Part shown: positions 56,011-64,000 of the stretch, in pieces
Layout of the letters: each line of letters starts with the position of its first letter
How positions within the stretch are numbered: position 1 is the stretch's first letter
Assembly: GCF_016774335.1 (NCBI RefSeq)
Contig: NZ_JAETWA010000024.1
Coordinates: forward strand, 62,001-126,000
DNA from: Luteimonas saliphila
Lineage (GTDB): Bacteria > Pseudomonadota > Gammaproteobacteria > Xanthomonadales > Xanthomonadaceae
Length of the DNA: 64,000 bases
Reading direction: 5' to 3'
The notes under the pieces: model-generated
Databases searched by the model: none
The model's input: the letters and a program-made list of their open reading frames with translations, nothing else
Told to the model about the DNA's origin: nothing
Position numbers and translations under genes: made by a program

Positions 56011-57933
56011 TCAGTCGAGCAACCGCGCGATCACCTGTTCCGCCAACGCCTCGGCGCTCGCCGCCTGCGTGTCGAGCACCAGTTCGGCGTGTTCCGGTGG
56101 TTCGTACGGCGAATCGATGCCGGTGAAGTTGGGCAGCTCGCCGCGGCGCGCCTTGGCGTACAGGCCCTTCACGTCGCGTCGCTCGGCGTCCGCCAGCGGC
56201 GTGTCGACGAAGACCTCGAGGAACTCGCCTTCGTCGAACAGCGATCGCGCCGCGCGGCGCTCGGCGCGGAACGGCGAGATGAAACTGACCAGCACGATCA
56301 GGCCGGCATCGGTCATCAGCTTCGCCACTTCCGCGACCCGGCGCAGGTTCTCGACCCGGTCCTCGTCGGTGAAGCCCAGGTCGCGGTTGAGGCCGTGGCG
56401 GACGTTGTCGCCGTCGAGCAGGTAGGTATGCAGGCCGCGCGCTAGCAGGCCGCGCTCGACCAGGTTGGCGATGGTCGACTTGCCCGCGCCCGACAGGCCG
56501 GTGAACCAGACGCAGCGCGGCTGCTGTCCCTTGAGGGCGGCGCGCAGCTTGCGGTCGACGTCGAGCGCCTGCCAGTGGATGTTGTCGGCGCGGCGCAGGC
56601 CGTGGCGGATCATGCCGGCACCGACCGTCGCCCGCGTCAGCGGATCGACCAGGATGAAGCCGCCGAGCGCGGCGCTCTCGGCGTAGGGCGCGAAGGCAAC
56701 CACCGCGTCGAGCGACAGCACCAGCTCGCCGATCTCGTTGAATTCCAGGCGCTTGGCCGCCAGCGGCTGCAGGCTTTCGGGATCGTGCCGCGACTTGAGT
56801 TCGCTGATCCGCGCGCCCACGGTGCGCGTGCCGATCTTGAGCTGGTAACGCCGCCCGGGCAGCAGCGGCGATTCGTCGAACCACAGCACGTCGGCCACGA
56901 CCTGGTCGCTGTGCGCCACCGGCGCATCGGCCGCAGCGAGCACGTGGCCTCGACCGGCGTCGACCTCGTCGGCCAGCTGCACCGAGACCGCCTGGCCCGC
57001 GTGCGCCGATGCCGTCGTCGTACCGGACACGGCCAGCGCGGCAACGCGGCTCGCCGCGCCCGCCGGCTCGACGCGCACCGCATCACCGACGCGCAGCACG
57101 CCGGCCGCGACCGTGCCGGCCAGCCAGCGGCCGCCCTCGCCGTCGCGCAGCACCGACTGCACGGGTAGCCGTAGCGGCAGCGATGCATCGGACGCTTCGA
57201 TGACGACGTCCTGCAGATGCTCGAGCACGCTCGGACCGGGGTACCAGCCGATCGCCTGCGAGCGCACGGTGACGTTGTCGCCCACCGCCGCCGCCACGGG
57301 GATCGCGACCACGTCCGGCACCCCGAGCTTCTGCGCATGCGCGCGGAAGCGCGTGGCGATCGCGTCGAACACGGCCTGGTCGTAATCCACCCGGTCCATC
57401 TTGTTGACCGCGAGCAGCACGTGGCGCACGCCGAACAGCGACAGGATCGCGACGTGGCGGAAGGTCTGCGGCAGCAGCCCCCTGGTGGCATCGACCAGCA
57501 CGATCGCGAGGTCGGCGACCGACGCACCGGTCGCCATGTTGCGCGTGTACTGCACGTGGCCGGGGCAGTCGGCGATGAGGAAGCGGCGGCGCGCGGTCTG
57601 CAGGTGGCGCCAGGCCACGTCGATGGTAATGCCCTGTTCGCGCTCGGCGTCGAGTCCGTCGAGCAGGAGCGCGTAATCGATCTCGCCGCCGCGCGTGCCG
57701 TGGGTGGCACTGGCACGCGCGAGGGCGGTGCGCTCGTCGTCCGGCACGCGTCCGGCCTCGTGCAGCAGGCGGCCGATGAGCGTGCTCTTGCCGTCGTCGA
57801 CGCTGCCGCAGGCGATGAGACAAAGGAACCCTGACTCGGAACCGGTAATTGGTGATTGGTGATTGGTGATCGGCGATTCGGACACGGCGGGACGCGCGCT
57901 CTCCGGATCCACGCGCATGGCTGGACGACTCAT
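56011..57933 (-). CDS. cysNC: bifunctional sulfate adenylyltransferase subunit 1 / APS kinase
   Basis: 640 aa fusion. CysN part: a GTPase with [19 protein letters not shown] (P-loop 43-51), [18 protein letters not shown] and VNKMDRVDY. CysC part: GLSGAGKST (about 479-487), [17 protein letters not shown] and the [13 protein letters not shown] segment. It activates sulfate to APS with CysD, then phosphorylates APS to PAPS. Oddity: residues about 17-35 ([18 protein letters not shown]) are encoded by an ATTGGTG repeat, giving a long N-terminal extension. A later start is hard to propose because the family sequence begins right after the repeat ([14 protein letters not shown]) with no start codon. 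Confidence 0.95.
   Translation of the reverse strand: MSRPAMRVDPESARPAVSESPITNHQSPITGSESGFLCLIACGSVDDGKSTLIGRLLHEAGRVPDDERTALARASATHGTRGGEIDYALLLDGLDAEREQGITIDVAWRHLQTARRRFLIADCPGHVQYTRNMATGASVADLAIVLVDATRGLLPQTFRHVAILSLFGVRHVLLAVNKMDRVDYDQAVFDAIATRFRAHAQKLGVPDVVAIPVAAAVGDNVTVRSQAIGWYPGPSVLEHLQDVVIEASDASLPLRLPVQSVLRDGEGGRWLAGTVAAGVLRVGDAVRVEPAGAASRVAALAVSGTTTASAHAGQAVSVQLADEVDAGRGHVLAAADAPVAHSDQVVADVLWFDESPLLPGRRYQLKIGTRTVGARISELKSRHDPESLQPLAAKRLEFNEIGELVLSLDAVVAFAPYAESAALGGFILVDPLTRATVGAGMIRHGLRRADNIHWQALDVDRKLRAALKGQQPRCVWFTGLSGAGKSTIANLVERGLLARGLHTYLLDGDNVRHGLNRDLGFTDEDRVENLRRVAEVAKLMTDAGLIVLVSFISPFRAERRAARSLFDEGEFLEVFVDTPLADAERRDVKGLYAKARRGELPNFTGIDSPYEPPEHAELVLDTQAASAEALAEQVIARLLD
57829..57885. 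repeat. ATTGGTG short repeat in the cysNC N-terminus
   Basis: Plus-strand GGTAATTGGTGATTGGTGAT followed by TGGTGATCGGCGATTCGG. It iterates TGATTGG three times, the same unit found before cysI at 61006. Here it is read in frame as part of CysNC. Confidence 0.75.
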
Positions 57934-58090
57934 GGCTGGGCCCCGGCCGGTTGAGCCCTGGCCAGCTTCGTGGAGCTCGAGCTGTCATCCCGAACGCTGC
58001 CCGCCTTCGCGGGCCGTTGCGCGTTTGCGGATCCCGTCCGCTTCACCACAGCCGCAAGCTGGCCACCCCGCATCTCCATTCCCGGCTTCA

Positions 58091-59017
58091 TCAGAAATAC
58101 CCTTCCCGCTTCTTCTTCTCCATCGAATCGCCATCGGCATGGTCGATCAGTCGGCCGGCACGCTCGGACTGCGCGCTGGTCTCCATCTCGGCGATCACCG
58201 CGTCGAGGTCCGCAGCGTCCGATTCCACCGCGCCGGTCAGCGGATAGCAGCCCAGGGTGCGGAAGCGCACCCGGCGCGATTCGACGCGCTCGCCATCGCG
58301 CAGCACGAAGCGCTCGTCGTCGACCATGATCCAGGTGCCGTCGCGGCGCACCACCGGCCGCTCGGCGGCGAAGTACAACGGCACCACGTCGATGTTCTCG
58401 CGGCGGACGTAGCGCCAGACGTCCAGTTCGGTCCAGTTCGACAGCGGGAACACGCGCACGCTCTCGCCCTCGCCGACGCGGGCGTTGTACAGGTTCCACA
58501 GCTCGGGGCGCTGCCGGCGCGGATCCCACCGGTGCTGCGCATCGCGGAACGAGAACACCCGCTCCTTGGCGCGCGACTTCTCCTCGTCGCGACGCGCACC
58601 GCCGATCGCGGCATCGTAGCCGCCGGCCTCCAGCGCCTGCTTCAGCGCCTGGGTCTTCATCACCTCGGTGTGCACGCTGGCGCCGTGGCTGAGCGGACCG
58701 ATGCCGTCGCGCACGCCCTCGGCGTTGATGTGGACGCGCAGTTCCACCCCGGTCTCGGCCACTCGCCGGTCGCGGAAGGCGATCATCTCGTGGAACTTCC
58801 AGGTCGTGTCGACGTGCAGCAGCGGGATCGGCGGCGGCGCCGGGGCGAAGGCCTTGAGCAGCAGGTGCAGCAGCACCGAACTGTCCTTGCCGATCGAATA
58901 CAGCAGCACGGGGTTGCGGCACTCGGCCGCGACCTCGCGCAGGATGTGCAGGCTCTCGGCCTCGAGGCGGTCGAGGTCGGCGTCGGCGGGGGCGATGGAG
59001 GGCGAGGGAACCGTCAT
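58091..59017 (-). CDS. cysD: sulfate adenylyltransferase subunit 2
   Basis: 308 aa. PP-loop motif [20 protein letters not shown] (PP-loop about 41-50), then [38 protein letters not shown] and [15 protein letters not shown]. It forms APS from ATP and sulfate with CysN. ATG 59017; on the minus strand TACAAT lies about ten bases upstream, suggesting a nearly leaderless mRNA. It is separated from cysNC by 157 bases, longer than expected within an operon. Confidence 0.96.
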   Translation of the reverse strand: MTVPSPSIAPADADLDRLEAESLHILREVAAECRNPVLLYSIGKDSSVLLHLLLKAFAPAPPPIPLLHVDTTWKFHEMIAFRDRRVAETGVELRVHINAEGVRDGIGPLSHGASVHTEVMKTQALKQALEAGGYDAAIGGARRDEEKSRAKERVFSFRDAQHRWDPRRQRPELWNLYNARVGEGESVRVFPLSNWTELDVWRYVRRENIDVVPLYFAAERPVVRRDGTWIMVDDERFVLRDGERVESRRVRFRTLGCYPLTGAVESDAADLDAVIAEMETSAQSERAGRLIDHADGDSMEKKKREGYF

Positions 59018-59027
59018 GGTGGCGGCG

Positions 59028-59033
59028 ATTGTA
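59028..59033 (-). promoter_or_regulatory. candidate -10 for cysD
   Basis: TACAAT on the minus strand, about ten bases before the cysD ATG. Together with the 140-base divergent space to cysJ it suggests the shared control region of the cys locus. No clear CysB site is seen. Confidence 0.45.
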
Positions 59034-59157
59034 GCCAGCCCCCCTCCCCGGCCGGTAAATCACCGCAGGGCATGACTGCATAACCGACCCTCCTTTCCCG
59101 CGCACGGCGTGCTTGCCTAGCCTTGGCTGCGACCCCGCCACCAAGGATCGCCGGAGG

Positions 59158-60996
59158 ATGTCCGCTCCCGCCGCATTGCCCGCGCTGCCGTTTCCGCAGG
59201 AGACGGCGGATGCGCTGGTCCGCCTCACCCAGGGGCTGGAGCCGGCCGGGTTGTGGTGGCTGTCCGGATATGCGGCAGGTCTGGCCAGCCGCAGCGGTGC
59301 GGAAATGCCCGCGATCCCGGTTGCACGCACCGACGCAGCGCCGGCCGGGCGCCTGACCATCCTCTATGGCAGCCAGACCGGCAACGCCCGCCGCGCCGCC
59401 GAGACGCTGCTGGCGAAGGTGCAGGCGGCAGGCCTGCCTGCGCGCCTGATCCGGGCCGATGCCTACCCCACCCGCGAACTCGCCGGCGAACGCCTGCTCT
59501 ACGTGGTCATCAGCACCCAGGGCGAAGGCGATCCGCCGGACGACGCCATCGGCTTCGTCGAGTTCCTCACAGGCCGGCGCGCGCCGAAGCTGCCGGAACT
59601 GAAGTTCGCCGTGCTCGGCCTGGGCGACACCAGCTACGCCGACTTCTGCGGCATCGCACGCCGCATCGACGCACGCCTGGCCGAACTCGGTGGGCAGCGC
59701 GTGGCCGACATCGGTCTGGCGGACCTCGACATCGACACCGTCGCCGATCCCTGGGGCGAAGCGGCGCTGGCGCAGGCGCGCGAACAGCTCAAGGCCGCCA
59801 CGCCCGTGGGCGCTGCGCACTTGGCCACGGTCACGCCGCTGCGCCCGGCCACGGCCTGGTCGCACGAGCGTCCATTCCCGGCCGAGGTGCTGGCCAGCCA
59901 GACCCTCAGCGGCCGCGAGTTCAAGGGCACCGGATTCCGGCGCTACGGCGCCATCGACAAGGACGTGCGCCACATCGAACTTTCGCTGGACGGCTCCGGC
60001 CTGTCGTACGAGCCGGGCGATGCGCTCGGCATCCGCCATCGCAATCCCGAGCCGCTGGTCGCCGCCGTGCTGGAGGCCACGAAGCTCGACGGCGATGCCA
60101 TCGCTACCATCGGCAGCGACACCCTACCGCTGGCCGAATGGCTGGCCACGCACCGCGAACTGACCCGGTTGTCGCGCCCGCTGCTCGCCACCCTGGCCGA
60201 GCGTGCCGACGCGGACGAGCTACGCGGCCTGCTCGAACCGGGCAATGCCGGGTTCGCCGCGCTGCTGGCCGACCACCAGTTGGTCGACGTGCTGCGCCGC
60301 TGGCCCGCCGGCTGGGAGCCCGATGCCCTGCTCGCCGCGCTGCGCCCGCAGGCCCAGCGCCTGTACTCGATCGCCTCCAGCCGCAAGCGCGTGGGCGAAG
60401 AGGCGCATCTCACGGTCGACATCATCGGCTACCAGGCGCACGGCCATGCCCACGTCGGCGCCGCCAGCGGCTTTCTTGCCGGCCTGGAGGAGGGCGGCCA
60501 GGTGCCGGTCTACATCGAGCCCAACGAGCGCTTCCGGGTGCCGGCCGACGGCACGCGCGACATCCTGATGATCGGCCCCGGCACCGGCGTGGCGCCGTTC
60601 CGCGGCTTCGTGCAGGAACGCGCGGAAACCGACGCCAGCGGCCGCAACTGGCTGTTCTTCGGCGCCCAGCATTTCAACACCGGCTTCCTCTACCAGGTCG
60701 AATGGCAGGAAGCGCTGCGGCGTGGGGAACTGCACCGGCTCGACCTCGCCTTCTCGCGCGACCAGGCCGACAAGGTCTACGTCCAGCACCGCCTGCGCGA
60801 GCGCGGCCGCGAGGTCTACGACTGGTTGCAGGCCGGCGCGCACCTGTACGTGTGCGGCGCGATCGCGATGGGCAAGGACGTGCATGCCGCGCTGCTCGAC
60901 ATCGTCGCCGCGCACAACGGTGGTGACATCGACGCGGCGGCCGAATACCTGTCCGCCCTGCAGCGGGAAGGCCGCTATGCCCGCGACGTCTACTGA
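59158..60996 (+). CDS. cysJ: assimilatory sulfite reductase flavoprotein subunit
   Basis: 612 aa. A flavodoxin-like FMN domain (LYGSQTGNARRAAETLL at about 70-86, VISTQGEGDPPDDA, LGLGDTSYADFC), then FAD and NADP domains (RLYSIASSRKRVGEE, MIGPGTGVAPFRGFVQERAE, LYVCGAIAMGKDVHAALLDI). It passes electrons from NADPH to CysI. ATG 59158 is directly preceded by GGAGG, too close for a normal SD, so the exact start is uncertain. It is divergent from cysD. Confidence 0.94.
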   Translation: MSAPAALPALPFPQETADALVRLTQGLEPAGLWWLSGYAAGLASRSGAEMPAIPVARTDAAPAGRLTILYGSQTGNARRAAETLLAKVQAAGLPARLIRADAYPTRELAGERLLYVVISTQGEGDPPDDAIGFVEFLTGRRAPKLPELKFAVLGLGDTSYADFCGIARRIDARLAELGGQRVADIGLADLDIDTVADPWGEAALAQAREQLKAATPVGAAHLATVTPLRPATAWSHERPFPAEVLASQTLSGREFKGTGFRRYGAIDKDVRHIELSLDGSGLSYEPGDALGIRHRNPEPLVAAVLEATKLDGDAIATIGSDTLPLAEWLATHRELTRLSRPLLATLAERADADELRGLLEPGNAGFAALLADHQLVDVLRRWPAGWEPDALLAALRPQAQRLYSIASSRKRVGEEAHLTVDIIGYQAHGHAHVGAASGFLAGLEEGGQVPVYIEPNERFRVPADGTRDILMIGPGTGVAPFRGFVQERAETDASGRNWLFFGAQHFNTGFLYQVEWQEALRRGELHRLDLAFSRDQADKVYVQHRLRERGREVYDWLQAGAHLYVCGAIAMGKDVHAALLDIVAAHNGGDIDAAAEYLSALQREGRYARDVY

Positions 60997-61005
60997 GTGA
61001 GAGCC

Positions 61006-61098
61006 GTGATTGGTGATTGGTGATTCGCAAAGGCGGATCAGGTTATCCCTCGAAACAATCAGACAACCCGTTCTTCCGAATCACGAATCACGAATCAC
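61006..61098. repeat. long inverted ATTGGTG/CGAATCAC repeat between cysJ and cysI
   Basis: Left arm 61006-61027: three TGATT units joined by GG (GTGATTGGTGATT...TTCG). Right arm 61077-61098: CGAATCACGAATCACGAATC then AC. The arms pair at about 20 of 22 positions with a 49-base loop. The stem ends seven bases before the cysI ATG, so it could restrict translation or processing between cysJ and cysI. Confidence 0.8.
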
Positions 61099-61105
61099 GA
61101 GCACC

Positions 61106-62827
61106 ATGAGCACCCATTCCGTCGAAGACATCAAGGCCGAGAGCCACCGCCTGCGCGGTTCGCTGCTAGAGAGCCTCGCCGATCCGCTGACCGGCGCGCT
61201 GCGCGAGGACGACCAGACGCTGATCAAGTACCACGGCAGCTACCAGCAGGACGACCGCGACATCCGCGACGAACGCCGCCGCCAGAAGCTCGAACCCGCC
61301 TACCAGTTCATGATCCGCACCCGCACGCCGGGCGGCGTGGTGTCGCCTGAACAGTGGCTCAAGCTCGACTCCATCGCCATCCGTTTCGCCAATCACTCGC
61401 TGCGCGTCACCACCCGCCAGGCATTCCAGTTCCACGGTGTGATCAAGCGCGAGCTGAAGGCGACGATGCAGGCGATCAACGCCGCGCTGATCGACACCCT
61501 CGCCGCCTGCGGCGACGTCAACCGCAACGTGCAGGTCGCCGCCAATCCGCTGCTGTCTCGCGCGCATGCCGGGCTGTACGCCGATGCCGCGCGCACCTCC
61601 GAGCACCTGCTGCCCAATACCCGCGCCTACTACGAGATCTGGCTGGACGAGGAGCGCGTGGCCGGCAGCGGCGGCGAGGAAGAACCGGTCTACGGCGACA
61701 GGTACCTGCCGCGCAAGTTCAAGATCGGCTTCGCACTGCCGCCGGTGAACGACGTCGACGTCTACGCCAACGACCTGGGCTTCATCGGCGTGCTCGACGA
61801 GGCCGGCGAAATCGCAGGCTACGACGTGACCATCGGCGGCGGCATGGGTGCGACCCATGGCGACACGGACACCTACCCGCGCCTGGCCAACAACATCGGC
61901 TTCATCCCGCGCGAGGCGCTGTTGCAGGTCGCGACCGCCGTCGTCACCACCCAGCGCGACCTCGGCAACCGCGCGGTGCGCAAGCGCGCCCGCTTCAAGT
62001 ACACCATCGACGACCACGGCCTGGACGTGATCAAGGCCGAGATCGAGCGCCGCGCCGGCGCGACGTTCGAAGCGCCGCGTTCGGCCCCGTTCGAACACAA
62101 CGGCGACCGCTACGGCTGGGTCGAGGGCGAGGACGGCCACTGGCACCTCACCCTGGCGCTGCCGTCCGGACGCATCGCCGACCGTCCCGGCGCGCCCCAC
62201 CTCACCGGCCTGCGCCGGATCGCCAACGTCCATCGCGGCGAGTTCCGCATGACCGGCAACCAGAACCTGCTGATCGCCGGCGTGCCCGCCGGCGAACGCG
62301 ACCGGATCGACGCGCTGGTGCGATCGCACGGGCTCGATGCCGGCAACCGTTCGCCCACCGCGCTCGCCCGCGCCGCGATGGCCTGCGTCGCGCTGCCGAC
62401 CTGCGGCCTGGCGATGGCCGAGGCCGAGCGCTACCTGCCCGATTTCAGCGCAGCGCTGCAGCCGCTGCTCGAAAAACACGGCCTGGCCGATGCGCCGATC
62501 CTGCTGCGTATCTCCGGCTGCCCCAACGGCTGCTCGCGCCCCTACCTGGGCGAGATCGCGCTGGTCGGCAAGGCGCCCGGCCGCTACAACCTGATGCTCG
62601 GCGCCGACCATCGCGGCCAGCGGCTGAACACCCTGTACCGCGAGAACATCCCCGAGGCCGACATCCTGGCCGAACTGGAACCGCTGTTCGCCCGCTACGC
62701 CGCCGACCGCGGCCGCGACGAAGGCTTCGGCGACTTCCTGCTGCGCGCGGGCATCGTCGACATTCCCGAGAAAGACCGCAGGCGCGGCATTCGTATCGAA
62801 AGCGCCCTGGTCGAGGACATCGCATGA
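61106..62827 (+). CDS. cysI: assimilatory sulfite reductase haemoprotein subunit
   Basis: 573 aa. The [4Fe-4S]/sirohaem ligands are C427 and C433 (CVALPTC) and C472 and C476 (SGCPNGC). [20 protein letters not shown] and [11 protein letters not shown] begin the first repeat; [12 protein letters not shown] follows. It reduces sulfite to sulfide with electrons from CysJ. ATG 61106 has only a weak SD (GAG) and follows the long inverted repeat by seven bases. The frame is open upstream through the repeat (NHESRITST), which is not conserved. The stop overlaps cysH (ATGA). Confidence 0.96.
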   Translation: MSTHSVEDIKAESHRLRGSLLESLADPLTGALREDDQTLIKYHGSYQQDDRDIRDERRRQKLEPAYQFMIRTRTPGGVVSPEQWLKLDSIAIRFANHSLRVTTRQAFQFHGVIKRELKATMQAINAALIDTLAACGDVNRNVQVAANPLLSRAHAGLYADAARTSEHLLPNTRAYYEIWLDEERVAGSGGEEEPVYGDRYLPRKFKIGFALPPVNDVDVYANDLGFIGVLDEAGEIAGYDVTIGGGMGATHGDTDTYPRLANNIGFIPREALLQVATAVVTTQRDLGNRAVRKRARFKYTIDDHGLDVIKAEIERRAGATFEAPRSAPFEHNGDRYGWVEGEDGHWHLTLALPSGRIADRPGAPHLTGLRRIANVHRGEFRMTGNQNLLIAGVPAGERDRIDALVRSHGLDAGNRSPTALARAAMACVALPTCGLAMAEAERYLPDFSAALQPLLEKHGLADAPILLRISGCPNGCSRPYLGEIALVGKAPGRYNLMLGADHRGQRLNTLYRENIPEADILAELEPLFARYAADRGRDEGFGDFLLRAGIVDIPEKDRRRGIRIESALVEDIA

Positions 62828-63564
62828 ACCTGCCCACCCCCGCCGCCGCCCTCGAATCGGCCACGGCGCGCACCGAACTCAACCGCTGGCTGGCCGGCCG
62901 CCGCGCCGAAGAACGCCTAGAGTGGGCGCTGCACACCCTGCCCGGCGAACATATGCTGTCCTCGAGCTTCGGCGCGCAGGCCGCGGTGTCGCTGCACATG
63001 GCCACGCAGCAGCGCGCGGACCTGCCGGTGGTGGTGATCGACACCGGCTACCTGTTCCCCGAGACCTACCGTTTCATCGACGAGATGACCGACCGGCTCT
63101 CGCTCAACCTCAAGGTCTACCGCCCGCAGATCGGCGTCGCCTGGATGGAAGCGCGCATGGGCCGGATCTGGGAGGAAGGCGTCGACGGCATCACCCGCTA
63201 CAACCGCCTGCGCAAGGTCGAACCGATGCAGCGTGCCCTCGACGAATTGGGCGTGGGCACCTGGATCGCCGGCCTGCGCCGCAGCCAGAGCCGCACCCGC
63301 GCCAACATCGACTTCCTCGAGCGCAAGGACGGGCGCTGGAAGCTGCATCCGATCGCCGACTGGAGCGATCGCGACGTGGGCCAGTACCTGGCCAGGCACG
63401 GCCTGCCGTACCACCCGTTGTGGGACAAAGGCTACGTTTCCATCGGCGACGTGCATACCACCCACCCACTGAGCGCGGACATCACCGAGGAGCAGACACG
63501 CTTCTTCGGGCTGAAGCGCGAGTGCGGACTGCATTTGGAAGAAGAGGCGCTGTCGGGACTCTGA
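62824..63564 (+). CDS. cysH: phosphoadenosine phosphosulfate (PAPS) reductase
   Basis: 246 aa. [14 protein letters not shown] is the PP-loop-like site, [18 protein letters not shown] and [10 protein letters not shown] follow, and the catalytic Cys is in KRECGLH (C234) near the C-terminus. The absence of the extra Cys-Cys pairs of APS reductases points to PAPS as substrate, consistent with the CysC domain in this locus. ATG 62824 overlaps the cysI stop by four bases. Confidence 0.95.
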   Translation: MNLPTPAAALESATARTELNRWLAGRRAEERLEWALHTLPGEHMLSSSFGAQAAVSLHMATQQRADLPVVVIDTGYLFPETYRFIDEMTDRLSLNLKVYRPQIGVAWMEARMGRIWEEGVDGITRYNRLRKVEPMQRALDELGVGTWIAGLRRSQSRTRANIDFLERKDGRWKLHPIADWSDRDVGQYLARHGLPYHPLWDKGYVSIGDVHTTHPLSADITEEQTRFFGLKRECGLHLEEEALSGL

Positions 63565-63877
63565 CTGAACGGCTGATCTGAGCGCACTGGGGACGCAGCG
63601 TCACGCGATTGAAGACGGACGCTCTCGGTGCTGCAACGCGTACGCGTCCCTTCGCTTCCAACTACGCATCCTCACCCAAAAACGGCGTTGGGAATGGTTC
63701 GCCTCGTCACAGGAAGCACTAGCCTGGCACTTGGCCCCCCGTCTCCCCGGACGGGGCCAAGCTGACCCTCGTCCGGTGGCGTAACCGCGCGCCCCACTGA
63801 TGAATCGCAGCGGCGCATCGACCGAAGACGCCGGGACGTCAGCTGTATGAAACGTTCGACGAGCGCTGCAGCAGGGC
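63565..63877. other. 313-bp region between convergent cysH and the partial gene
   Basis: No credible gene; short open frames here show no protein-like pattern. It contains a strong hairpin at 63730-63761. Confidence 0.5.
63730..63761. terminator. strong hairpin between convergent genes
   Basis: CTTGGCCCC pairs with GGGGCCAAG (nine pairs), extended inside by GTC/GAC after a two-base bulge. No T-run. Likely a bidirectional 3' structure for cysH and the partial minus-strand gene. Confidence 0.5.
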
Positions 63878-64000
63878 TCAGGCTCCGCGAAGCAGAAGCA
63901 TGTCGTCGCGGCCAAGGTTGAGGACGGTGCTGATGTGGAATCCACGCCAATGCGGCTCGGGAATGTTCGCCTCCCGCAGACGTTCCTCGGGAAAGTTGTA
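63878..64000 (-). CDS. unrecognised protein, C-terminal 40 residues (start outside window)
   Basis: Open from the window edge to TGA at 63880-63878. The visible part contains LREANIPEPHWRGFHISTVL and ends LNLGRDDMLLLRGA. Residue composition and regular codon use suggest a real protein end, but 40 residues are too few to identify a family. The TTC/CTC/CGC codon choice matches its neighbours. Confidence 0.55.
   Translation of the reverse strand, partial: YNFPEERLREANIPEPHWRGFHISTVLNLGRDDMLLLRGA

Noticed and set aside
61006-61098. CRISPR-like array before cysI
   Set aside because: The units are seven to eight bases, contiguous, and occur as an inverted pair, with no spacers or cas genes.

Overview
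The window is high-GC bacterial DNA that fits a gammaproteobacterium of the Lysobacteraceae/Xanthomonadaceae (Lysobacter/Luteimonas-like). The best indicators are a fused aspartate kinase/diaminopimelate decarboxylase (lysAC), the MurD2-MurL route to D-glutamate in peptidoglycan, a fused CysN-CysC, a suf operon led by an Rrf2-type regulator, and short interspersed repeats of the kinds I associate with this group. The assignment is inference from gene content. I saw no rRNA, tRNA, CRISPR, transposase or phage genes.

Left part (1-15.1 kb): the 3' end of a CorA-type Mg2+ channel, then a minus-strand unit cstA / small Cys-Cys-ending protein / ArsA-like ATPase. A lipid-linked glycosylation cluster follows (GT-C-like membrane enzyme, methyltransferase, GtrA, GT2), then a DUF819 transporter, a secreted S9 peptidase, and a complete dTDP-L-rhamnose operon rmlBACD in which each gene overlaps the next by four bases. 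ssb lies just upstream of rmlB and is divergent from ispB (polyprenyl diphosphate synthase).

Centre (16.9-30.6 kb): two adjacent, coupled genes encode giant proteins (1025 and 1386 aa) of no function known to me. They are the least explained part of the window. Upstream of them on the same strand is a cell-wall precursor unit, lysAC / membrane protein / murL / murD2. murL carries about 47 codons that look like an intergenic repeat inserted in frame.

Middle right (30.7-46 kb): mostly single housekeeping or envelope genes. These are PhzF, an exported amidohydrolase, a glycine-zipper protein, an alpha/beta hydrolase with OsmC, an EF-G-like GTPase, an HU protein with a Lys/Ala-rich tail, DUF533, several lipoproteins, a CBM9/DUF5916 outer-membrane protein, a SET-domain protein and a mono-haem cytochrome lipoprotein.

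Right part (46-64 kb): sufR-sufB-sufC-sufD-sufS followed by a GNAT gene and a Rieske ferredoxin gene; HutD; a ComEA-like protein; an M20 dipeptidase; and an assimilatory sulfate reduction locus with cysD-cysNC divergent from cysJ-cysI-cysH. Interspersed repeats concentrate here: a REP inverted pair, a MITE-like element inside the suf operon, and ATTGGTG-type repeats that form a long stem before cysI and also encode the N-terminal extension of CysNC. The window ends inside an unrecognised minus-strand gene.
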